56,417 nucleotides of DNA. Origin: Ectocarpus siliculosus. Lineage: Eukaryota > Sar > Phaeophyceae > Ectocarpales > Ectocarpaceae. Where the stretch lies: NCBI GenBank assembly GCA_000310025.1, contig FN647768.1, positions 27,851 to 84,267 on the forward strand. Direction: 5' to 3'. Under the pieces are notes generated by a model, which saw only the letters and a list, made by a program, of their open reading frames with translations, was not told the origin of the DNA and did not search any database. The position numbers and the translations under genes are program-made. Positions 1-9,592 of the stretch are shown here, piece after piece; position 1 is the stretch's first letter; each line of letters starts with the position of its first letter.

Positions 1-212
1 GGTTGCCCCGCAACCCCCCCCCCCCCCCCCCCCCCGGCTGGTGAGAGGGCCCCGCTGGAGGCGCCCCGCCGGAGGCGCTTTTTTACGCGGTTTGGCTTCA
101 CTAGAACACTTTTTTTGGGTGATTTTGGGTCACTTTGACGATGCCAGAGTCAGGGATTAAATCTTTGAAACCCTTGAAAAATGATCAATATGTTGGCAGT
201 TTTTCTTAAAAA

Positions 213-299
213 ACTTTGGTTGGGTGTGACAACACGCATCGGATTTAGCATGTAGCTTTGGTTGGGTGTGACACACGCCACGCATCGAATTCAACATGT
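213..299. repeat. Two-copy tandem repeat, period about 42
   Basis: The segment beginning CTTTGGTTGGGTGTGAC at about 214 recurs at about 256, and both copies run on into a similar CGCATCG...CATGT sequence. The copies differ by a few substitutions and a short insertion. No function is visible. Confidence 0.7.
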
Positions 300-1104
300 G
301 CACCACGAAGCTGCCTCCAAACCATCTTCAACTTGAAAGCCTTCACAAGATCGTGCTCATTTTTCTTCAACAAGTTTGTGTGCTTCGTTTTTTTCAGCAA
401 TACAGACAGCAAAACTGGAAGGCATTTGTTAACATCACGCTGCTGGTGGCCAGGCTGTATCTTTTGCTGGGGAGAAAAAAACAGATTGACTTTTTACTAC
501 GGCCGGTCTAAATGATGAGTCAAAAAGGCCCGGCTGTTTTTTTTTTTCGAGGCCGCGGCAGGTTCTGGACTCTGAGGCCCTCCGCCCGGGTCTGCGGCAG
601 GCACATCGCTGCTAGCGACAAATTCGTCCATCGATCACGCGGTTGCACCTTACACCTTTTCCCTCGAGTGCGGGTGTGTATGCTTCGTGCTTGCACTCCT
701 CTCTCACCCCTCTCATGCGGCGCAATTTGGTGGGTTTCCATGTGGTTCAGGAGGCATAATGTGGGACGTACGTAACATGCGGACGTACTGGCTGTACTGG
801 CACCCCTCTGAGCCAGCCCTAGGAAACCGTCCAGTACAGGAACACCGTCAGTACCTGCCGGTCCAGTCCCCAACCCTACGATTGGGAGTTTGTTGAGGTT
901 ATATCAATTTCTTCATCAACTGCCAAGTTCTAAAGTGCTTGAGAGCCTCTAGTTTCTTCCTTGCAGCGTGTAAGACTACAATTGGCCACTATTATATGTA
1001 GATTGTAGTGTAGAGGCTACTAACCGTGTTCACAAAGTAAATTGCTCACAGTTCTGAATGCTTGATGAAAAATGATGAGCGCGAAGTTCTTCTTAGCTGC
1101 CATG

Positions 1105-1135
1105 TTTGTAAGTGCGGGCGCTATCTGTGCAGTCG
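1105..1135. repeat. Possible solo terminus related to the inverted-repeat element at 34538-34745
   Basis: The sequence around 1108-1131 contains TAAGTGCGGGCGCTATCTGTG. It matches the right terminal repeat of the element at 34720-34743 apart from two substitutions. I found no partner terminus nearby, so this would be a truncated or decayed copy. Confidence 0.4.
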
Positions 1136-1140
1136 TCCCT

Positions 1141-1400
1141 CGGTTAGGGACACACACGTTTCGATTAAACAGGTGTGTCTTTAAGCCGGGGAAAAGTGTC
1201 CTTAAGGTTGATACATACCCCTCCTTATCTTATACATTCTGCGAGGCACCATGCCTGTGCAAAAAAAAACTCGGTTAGGGACACACATGTTTCGATTAAA
1301 CAGGTGTGTCTTTTAGCCGGGGAAAAGTGTCCTTAAGGTTGATACATACCCCTCCTTATCTTATACATTCCGCGAGGCACCATGCCTGTGCAAAAAAATC
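1141..1400. repeat. 131-base tandem duplication
   Basis: The block starting CGGTTAGGGACACACA at 1141 repeats at 1272, giving a period of 131. It is almost identical through the GCGAGGCACCATGCCTGTGC segment and ends each time in an A run. High identity suggests a recent duplication. Short open frames crossing it are not credible genes. Confidence 0.85.
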
Positions 1401-1723
1401 GTCACCCTTAAACCCACGGCAGCATCCTCAAAAAACGGTGCCCTTAACTGTGCACCACGGAATTTTCTGGTTTGGTTGAGGTGTGCTGGGCCGCCTGCTC
1501 TTGGAGCAAAAAAAAAACACGTGACCTGCGTGACCGCTCATCTAAACCAGAGTGGTGCAAAAAAAAAAAAAACGTACATTTCGTAGAAACACCTTTAGTA
1601 CCTGCAAGCATCCCTGTGTCGTGGCGATGAGGGTCTCCATGCGAAGCCTTCCGTCCCGCCCCGGAGTTAGCAGCGCCTTGCCCACCTGATATACAAGCGC
1701 GAAACAACAACAACAAAAAGGGC

Positions 1724-1975
1724 ATGCATGCATGGATCGCGGCGTGGTTAGAAATCGAGCACCATGGCGTGGTCAGAAATCGAGCACCATAACCTGTGCA
1801 TCTCGGCCGCCTTGCCTTTGGAGTGGAAAGGTTCTTTCATCCCACCAGGTACCCACCCACCCACCCACCATGCATGCACGGATCGCGGCGTGGTTAGAAA
1901 TCGAGCACCATAACCTGTGCATCTCGGCCGCCTTGCCATTTGTAGTCGGAATGCTGTTCTTCCATCCCACCAAGC
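1724..1975. repeat. Tandem duplication of about 140 bases with an inner 25-base duplication
   Basis: A block running from ATGCATG(C/G)A, through GGATCGCGGCGTGGTTAG and CTCGGCCGCCTTGCC, to a CCCACCA tail occurs at about 1724-1850 and again at about 1869-1970. The first copy carries an extra unit of GCGTGGTCAGAAATCGAGC. A short ACCC microsatellite sits between the copies. Confidence 0.8.
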
Positions 1976-2306
1976 ACTCACCAACACACCTTTGCGGGTC
2001 GCTAGTTGCAATATAATAGTGATGAGGTTTCGTTTCGGGTCATGCGTGTAACGCACCGTTTCCTTTCAGCCAGCAGACGTTATCGCCTTGTCGTCGTGTT
2101 GGGGGCGTTCATTAGTGAACTCCCATCTATCCGGGAGCGCATCTCTACCTCCGTTTCCCTCCAAGAGACGACAACAACGGGGGTGGTCTCCATCCTTTTA
2201 CAACAAAAAAAAACAGCCGCGGGGAAAGAAGAGACAGATACACACCCAAGCCGTACACTATCCACAAGGATACGTAAATTTGCGCAAGAAAACCGCGAGC
2301 TGGACA

Positions 2307-5300
2307 TTAAAAGAAAGAAACGCCGGTCCAAATACATTTTGGCAGGAATTGGCCGCCAAAAAGGGCTCTCTGTCCCGGGGGGGGCGGAGGTCGCTTCCTC
2401 ATCTGCGTACCCCCCCCAATCATTATACCCTCACTCGCCGCAAACACTGCCAGTCGCACCTCCAAGAAGAACCTCCCTCCCGTGACCATGCTCCTCCCCC
2501 TCCGCAAGTCTCTCCTCCCGCCGAGTCCCAGCTCTGCCCCGCCTTCGGCGGACGCCTCGTTGCTGTCACCAACAGCGGACCCTGAAACAGCGGCAGCGGT
2601 AACCTCCTCCTCCTCGACCTTCATGTTGTCGGTCGACATCGTCGACCCACCTCCAGAACCGCTGCCGGCGGTGGCAGCGGTAGCTGCGGCGGCGGCGGCT
2701 CCCGCGCCGGGCGGAGGAACGGCAGCCTCGCCGCTGCCGCCGCCGCCGCCGCCACCGTTCCCAGCGTCGCCTACCCTCTGCTCCTGGTCCTCCTTTGCAT
2801 CAACGCCGCCGTTGACGCCAGCACCACCACCACCACCGCCGCCGCCGCCGCCACCGCCACCGGCCTCCCCCAACCGGTCGTTCCCGCCGGAGGTCGCTAC
2901 CTCTCCTTCGTCCCGGCCACCAACACCGTCGCCACCGACATCTCCGACGAAATCTACGGCATCTCCGACCAGATCTACGACGGGATCTCCGCAATCGCCA
3001 CCTCCTCCGTCTCCGTCCTGATGCCGGCCGTCGACGAGCGCGTGCAGAAGCGCTCTGAGGACGCCGCTCTCTTCCGCCTCGAACGCTGTAACGCCTCCCC
3101 CCATGGCAGCAACTCCTAGGTCATCACCACGCCCTCCTTCGTCGCCGGGGACGCCAGCAACACCCGCCCTCGAGGAGGACGCCAACGAGGCCGATAGAGC
3201 CGGCGGTGGTGGCGATGGCGAGAGAGCCTCCGTGAGCATCGACAGCGTGCGCCGCAACTCCTCTATTGCACCACTAACCCCGCCCACGTCGCCGCCATCG
3301 CCGCCCTCCTCGCCGCTCCCGCTGGAACCAGCACAACCTGCGACGGCGGCGGCGGCGGCGGGGTCAGGCCCCGCCAGCTTGCCCTTGCCCTTCCACAACC
3401 CCTCCTCGGCCGAATGCACCAACGGCGCACCACCGTCGCCGCTACGGGGAGGTGCTGACACCACCATCGCCCGCGAGGAGGAAGAGGAGGCCAGAGTAGT
3501 AGTGCGGGGGGGAAAGGACTCCGGGTGTAGTCGGGAAGCAACCTCGGCGAGCTTGTCCAGCACCGCATTGCATTCCCCCCCGCTACCCCCGTTCTCCGCC
3601 GTGGCGGCCGCCGCCGCCGCAGCGCCGCTACAACCCGTCGCGATGAGCGATGACGACGGCGACGACAGCAACGACAACGATGTGTTGGCGTTGGCGTTGG
3701 CCCCTGGGTTTACCCCTGATGACAATCCTGCCCCTCCTGCTGCTGCTGTTGATGCTGTTGATGCGCCGTTCGCGATGCCGGTAGCCGCCGCCGACCCGTC
3801 CCGCTTGACGACCGCAATCGTGGTCTCTGAAGCGGCGGCGGCGGCGGCGGCGCCGCTGTCGCCTGCAACGGACGGGGGTTGCCCCGCACTGGCACCCCAA
3901 CGCCTCAAGTTGTCCGCGCGGTACTGCTCAGCCTGGCCGGGAAACAAAAACATGGAAAAGAGACGTGATACGACAGAACAAGCGCGTTATCGCCGGCGGC
4001 GGCCTAGGTGTTGGAGCATCCAAGGCAAGAGCAGTCCAGGGAACGTTGTATCGCCCGGGGCCATTCCCCGTTAGTGTAGATGCACGTGGCTCTTTACTGC
4101 TGACGGCATGGAACAAACGGCTCACACACAGAGGTAATACGTCAAACTAAAAACAAAAGCTACAAGAAACACAACGAGGGCAGCGAAGCGATATTCGCCC
4201 AGCTTTGGAACGACGGGAAAAAACACGACAAGGCGGTACAGTCGGGGTCCCCGTTTAGAGCGGCTCCCTTTTCAGCGGGACGCCCTGAATACCGTTTTCA
4301 AAATCTCGTGGTACGGCTGCACCTTCGGTACTCAAAACTGCTTAAAAAACTGCAAATCCGGTTTGGCGGCGATACCCTTAACAACGGTAGCAATAGATTG
4401 TGACACTATGGACCGCTAAACCAGGACTAACGACTGCTGTACAAAGGTGTCGGCGCCACCGCCCAAGAGTCGACACGCGCAGACAACAAGCTGGACACGG
4501 CCGCTGGTCCGATTCCTTCCACACGTCCGATACTAGTCAACAGAAGATTAGATTCGACCAAAAACGATCCGTACGAAAAGGAGTGAACGTCCGAGATGCA
4601 GCTTTCCGGTTGAAAGCCTCCCCGCCATTCCACACAACGTGCTTCTCTGATGACAAGATGCATGTCACCGTTCGTTTCGTTTGAGACTACCATGAATGCC
4701 TACCATGTAAGCGCATGGAGGGGCTGTTGAAAGGGATCATCGCTCTCCGAACACTCACCACCACCACCACCACCACCACCAATACCATCAACAACAAAAA
4801 CCACATCAGCAGCAGTAGCAACAACTGTCAACACAAAAACAACCTCTGACCGCCACTAACACCGACGATGACGACAACATCACTACCAGCACCACCACCA
4901 ACAATCCACTACCACCACCACCACGACCACCAATACCACCAATACCACAATAACAACAGCAGTAGCAACAACAACTGTCAACACAAAAACAACCGCCTAC
5001 CACCACCACCACCACCAACATTTTCCACGCTCACCAGCTTCGTCACGCCGTGCCTCGCGTACACAGCCCGGAAGTCCAACCATACACCCCCCGCGCCTTC
5101 CTCCGCGTCGCCCCCGCGCTGAGACACGGCGGGTAGGAGAGGTGCCCGCGAGCAAGAAACGGCCGTCGAAACTGCTGCGGCAGCACCAGCACCAGCACCC
5201 CCTGCCGCCCCCCGCTGGGAGGGGGGGGGAGGGGGGGGTGGGGGGGGTGCGAGGACGATCTCGGCAACGCGAAACGCCTCGGCCTTCAGCAACGGGTCCC

Positions 5301-8300
5301 GCTTCGAAAGGAGGCGGTACAGGGCCGCGGCCAAGTCGTGGACGACCTCCTGTAGGGTGTTTGGTTGGGCGTTTGGGGGCACCATTGGGCAGGGGGGGGG
5401 GGGGGGGGGGGGGGGGGGGTCGATTGTGTGCTTGCTTTCAACACTTAAGACCTGCGAACAATACCACGCTCTTCGGGCCGGAGGCTTTGGGTTGTCAATC
5501 TTCTTTCCTCAAAGTGGAGACACGCACGACAGTAGTTCGGAACCCCTTTTCCTGGCCCCAACTTCATGCCCCCGATGATGAGAAGACAAGTTCGCCTTGT
5601 GTTCGAAAGGCCTACTCCTCTCTTTCTCTGTTCCTTTCTTTCCTCACCCCGCTCTTGCTCTCTCACCTTGTCCTCCGACCCCCGCTCCCGTATCGCGCGC
5701 ACCACATCGTGGAAGCAATCGACGCTACCGCTCTCTGCGGCTGCCATGAGAGGTGTCCAGTCCCCTTCCTCCTTAGCGGTAAGCTCTTCGAGCACCTAGT
5801 GAAAGCCGCACATCCGGAAGGCCACCCGTGGGTAGAATGAAACACGGAGCCCATCGGTCTCCTTTCGAAACAACAAGCGACTCACCGTACACACGCCGGC
5901 GATATCAACTGCTGCGAGTTGTGAGTCCAAAATGGACCGACAAACAGCTGCTCCCACACGATGGAGACGTTGTCACGCCATTTTTCATTTTTCTCTCCAC
6001 GTTTCTCCCTGTAGCATTCGGCACATGACAGCTCCGAAGACACTGAGGGCAGAGGACCGACTGACGTCTTCAAGTGCCGAGAACTAAATGCTGACATGCG
6101 GGCACCATGTACCTTCTCAGGCGGTGCCCTAGCGTTCAGAGCTTTGAGGGCCTGCCTGAAGACCGCCCCGCTGCCGCTCCTCGCCGCGAACAGCAGCGGC
6201 GTCTGGCCGTCTTCATCCTGCCCACAGAACTCCTCAAGCACCTGCCGCACACAAGGGCACCGCCAAGAACAACAACAAACGCTCACGCGAGTCACGTTCA
6301 CAGCCCCGATCATACCAGCAGACTAGGCAAGAACAAACGGCTCTGTCCTGGCCAGACACGAGGGAGCCTAGACCTGCGTAGAATAGACTCTCTCCGCAAG
6401 TGCTGGAGGTAACACGTCAGGAAGACAAGGGAGAACCGACAATGTACTACCCACCCTCGGCCACACGCGAGGGGGGTTCTCGGCCTTTCGTGCTGCGATA
6501 CCATCTCAAAAGAGCGGGTCAGTCGCTGTCCTCGCACAATCGTGGGAGAGCGCTTATATACCAGAGAAAACGCCGTGGGTCTCAGAGAGTCTAGATGGCA
6601 GATAATCGATCCTGTTCTAGAGCTGCCCGATGGCCAGCGTCCCGCGAAACAGCGCGCGCAACCAAGGGTTGCTGGTTCCGTTGCCACACAACTCGCCTCC
6701 TGCTCCGACAGCTTCTCCGCCAGGATGTCCAGCACGACCCGAAACACGTCGGTCTCGCCTCGCTGCGCGGCGTGCATCAGGAGGGAAACGCCTTCCCCAT
6801 CTCTCGAGACCAGCTGCGGCTTGTCGGCCCTGCCCAAGTTGGCCCGGATGTCGCCCACGCCCCCGAAGCGAACCGAGGTCTTGAGTTTCGCTGATGCACC
6901 GAGGCCGTTGGGGCAATAAGGATAGCAGGACGAACAAGCGCACGCGAGGTATAAGAGGAGGCAGAAAAAGCACCTGGTGCCTACCTAGTGCATGGGTCCT
7001 TTCGCTTCACCCAACAGAACCCATCCCTAGGGTTGATTTCGCTGGTCTATCGAGAGGGAGAGACGAAATGTCCTAGACAAGACAAGACAAGAACGGCAAA
7101 AACAGCATGGAACAGGGACTAGGTTTCGAAAGCGGGAGGGAGTCTTATGTGTGAACACACATGCTCCTACCGCGCAGGCCATGCCATCTCTCCCACGGCC
7201 GTCCAGGAAGGTTAGCGGAAGAGAGGCGTTTGATTACAGCAATGGGTACATGCGACACGAGACGCGCGTATGCCACGCCGCGTCCTGCGCGACGGGTTTT
7301 TCCACCGCTCCTCGTTGGCCTACCGCGCCGGCTGACAGCTACTTGTGGCAGAAATTTGAGATGACACCTTGCCCTTTGCTTGTGTTCTTGTTCCGGGCCT
7401 AGCCATGAGGGCCACACATCTACCCGCAGTACCCTTAGGGAGGGCTCGCAACAGTTCGAGTGACGGCGACTTGCGCGCGCGCGCACGACTACTCAATTGT
7501 CGTAGACAAGGGCACAAATCAAACAAGTCCGCGCCCCACACGCGGGTAATTTCGGATCAGTACTCCAGCGTAACATAATTCTACACAACCGTTCGACCAA
7601 TCAATCACCTGCTTGCGTCATCTCCGACCCCGCGGCCGCCGCCGTAGCTTCCGAGAGCGGAGAGCAAAACGCGTCCAGAGCCCCGGTGCCCCCCGGTGAA
7701 GACAAAATCTGTACCCTACCCAACCCTGAGTCGTCCGCGGGGGGGGGCTTCTGCGGCGGGTTCGATGGTCCCACTCTGGGAGAGACGTGAGTCGGTTGGA
7801 TCCTGGGGTGGTTGTGGCGGTAGGAACGGGGGGGGGCTCTCAGTGCTCTTATCGGCGCCCAGCCCTCTACGGCGCCGCCGCCCCCGACTACGCCGACGCT
7901 AACGCCCGCCGCCGTGGCTACGGCGCCGTGATCGCCGAAGTTTGTGAGGAAGGAGCTCCCGACCAGGCCGTCCGTGTCGCCGTCCTCGCTCCCCATGTGC
8001 CGGCCATCATCGCTAAGCGCGTCGTTGCCGTCTCCGGCTTTGTAGTCCCCGAGTCGCTCGCCATCGCCGCCCCCGTCGCCGATGGCCGCCGCCCCCTCCC
8101 CGCTGTGTACGCTGTTAACGTCGCCTCCCGCCCCGACTTCGCTGATCCCGCCGATGCTCCCGACCTCGCTGCTCATGTCGTTGCCTTCGCTGGTCCTCTC
8201 CGCCCTGCCGCTGCCGACGACGACACCCACGCGTCCGCTACCCCCTCGACTGATGCTGTCGCTGGTGCTGTTGCTCGAGGCGCGATGCCGTGTGAAACTC

Positions 8301-9592
8301 TTTGCCGAGCCGGCGGAAGCCGCGGAAGCGGCTTGCAGCTCTCGAGACCCGAGTCGAACTCGCTGCTGCCGCTGGGCTTCTTGGAGCTTGTCTCCCGCCG
8401 ACGGGGACGGGGAGTACGCCAGCTCCGACCCGTACGGGGTGGTACCAGAAGATATCATCGAAAACATCCCTCTCTGGTGCGAGCTCGACGCTGAGGCGGG
8501 CGAGACTCCGGCCACGAATCGTACTGACGAGCTCGCGGACGCAGGGGATACCGGCGGCAGCGAAATTGGATACAAGGGTTGCTGCTGCTGCTGCTGCTGC
8601 TGCTGTTGTTGTTGCTGTTGCTGCTGCTGTTGGTGTTGGTGCTGCTGCGCGCTGCCGCTACCGCCTCCCCAACTCCCGTACCCTAGAGCGCCAAGGTACA
8701 CCCCCGAAAGAGCCCCGCCGCCTGGTCCAGCGACGCCAGCCACGGCGCCCGATGGCACCACGGCGGGAACAAGCCCACTGTACGAAAGCCCCGCTCCGGG
8801 CCCGAACGAACCAGACAGCGGTCTGAGGGGGGGGCTGTTGGACGGCGACGATCGAATGGGGCCACTCGGGACGTCCGCTCGCGACCGTCGGGTCGGCTGC
8901 CCCGGCGCCGGTCCCTGTGCTTGACTGAGACCGGTTTTCGAGGGTGATGTCCCTCCTCCTCCTCCTCCTCCTCCTCCTCCTCCCGCTGTTACTGCTGCTG
9001 TTGTTGCCGCTCGTGCTGTTGCTGTTGCTGCTGCTGCTGTTGCTGCTGCTGTTGCTGCTGCTGCTTCTCCCGCTTGTGCTCCTGCTGCCACGACGCCTCC
9101 GTCCGAGGAAGCCGCGGGCGTCGGTGCCTGTGGCTTCTTCGGGGAGCCTTTGTCCGAGGAGGAGGGGAACCGGCCGCCACCGGGGCCAGGGCTGCGAGGC
9201 GGATGGGGCTGTGGTGCCGTGGCAGGGGCCGACGACGGCGCCTCCGGAGAAGGCGCCATATCTGCCGATAATGGTGGTTCCGGGGATGATGCAGGGGCAG
9301 CAGCCGGGGACGATGCAGACGCAACAGCCGCGGATGATGCAGGGACAGCAGCCGGGGATGATGAAGGGGCAGCAGCCGGGGATGATGAAGGGGCAACAGC
9401 CGAGGATGATGCAGGAGTAGCAGCTGGGGATGATACAGGAGCAGCAGTCACGGATGACGCGGGGGCAGCAGCCGGTGATGATACAGGGGGAGCAGTCGCG
9501 GATGACGCGGGGGCAGCAACCGAGGATGACGCGGGGGTAGCAACCGAGGATGGCGCGGGGGCAGCAGCTGGTGCCGAATCTTCGTCCAGCAT
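2307..9592 (-). CDS. Ankyrin-repeat protein with long low-complexity ends
   Basis: Six minus-strand exons join in phase: 9592-7609, 6890-6697, 6241-6113, 5795-5667, 5349-5035 and 3932-2307, giving 1458 residues. Exon 1 (residues 1-661) is Ala/Ser/Pro-rich with a PAxxSS minisatellite and a polyglutamine tract. Exons 2-4 each carry one ankyrin-like unit: GVSLLMHAAQRGE, GQTPLLFAARSGS and DWTPLMAAAESGS. Exons 3 and 4 are both exactly 129 bases and both begin VLEE. Exon 5 is helical then Pro/Ala-rich. Exon 6 is a Gly/Ala-rich tail ending at a TAA. Exon 2 ends at GAG followed by gcgagt, so it appears to use a GC-AG intron. Ankyrin repeats generally bind proteins; nothing indicates a partner or location. 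The ATG at 9592 is the natural start of the long frame, but upstream exons cannot be excluded. The strand is set by the splice phases; opposite-strand Pro-rich frames are shadows. Confidence 0.72.
4237..4441. mobile_element. Small TA-flanked inverted-repeat element (MITE-like), in the last intron of the ankyrin gene
   Basis: The left end reads TACAGTCGGGGTCCCCG followed by TTTAGAGCGG. The right end, read on the opposite strand, is TACAGCAGTCGTTAGTCC followed by TGGTTTAGCGG, an imperfect inverted match. Both ends start at TA dinucleotides 205 bases apart. This fits a short non-autonomous Tc1/mariner-type element. There is no coding potential inside. Confidence 0.5.
4756..5030. repeat. CAC/CAA-rich microsatellite
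   Basis: A stretch of imperfect CAC, CAA and ACCACC units lies in the last intron of the minus-strand ankyrin gene. It contains two near-copies of an AACAACTGTCAACACAAAAA segment at about 4819 and 4971. Poly-Gly, poly-His and Thr-Asn frames across it are artefacts of the repeat. Confidence 0.7.
8578..8655 (-). repeat. CAG/CAA tract encoding polyglutamine
   Basis: On the minus strand, inside exon 1 of the ankyrin gene, CAG with interspersed CAA and CAC/CAT codons encodes a His-interrupted run of about 20 glutamines. The mixed codons indicate an older tract that slips less than a pure repeat. Confidence 0.75.
9275..9565 (-). repeat. Coding minisatellite, about 30-base units
   Basis: Units built on GGATGATGCAGGGGCAGCAGCC recur with a period near 30 bases in exon 1 of the ankyrin gene. 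On the minus strand each gives about ten residues of a Pro-Ala-x-x-Ser-Ser pattern. The period is a multiple of three, so copy changes would keep the frame. Confidence 0.7.

Larger units (their letters stand above)
1..2306. other. Left-end region with no convincing gene
   Basis: The window opens with a run of C (about 16-36) that may be a sequencing artefact. The rest holds short tandem duplications, listed separately, and A-rich runs. Open frames here are short, start on non-ATG codons or run through repeats. I see no family signature on either strand. Confidence 0.5.

Noticed and set aside
1072-1278. Small ORF starting MMSAKFFLAAMFVSAG, signal-peptide-like
   Set aside because: It runs through a MITE-terminus remnant and into a tandem duplication and ends in an A run, so the frame is likely chance.
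2482-4074. Long plus-strand Pro/Ser/Ala-rich frames (2482-3021 and 3103-4074)
   Set aside because: They mirror the Gly/Ala-rich last exon of the minus-strand ankyrin gene. That exon has a good acceptor and phase agreement with upstream exons; the plus frames have neither.
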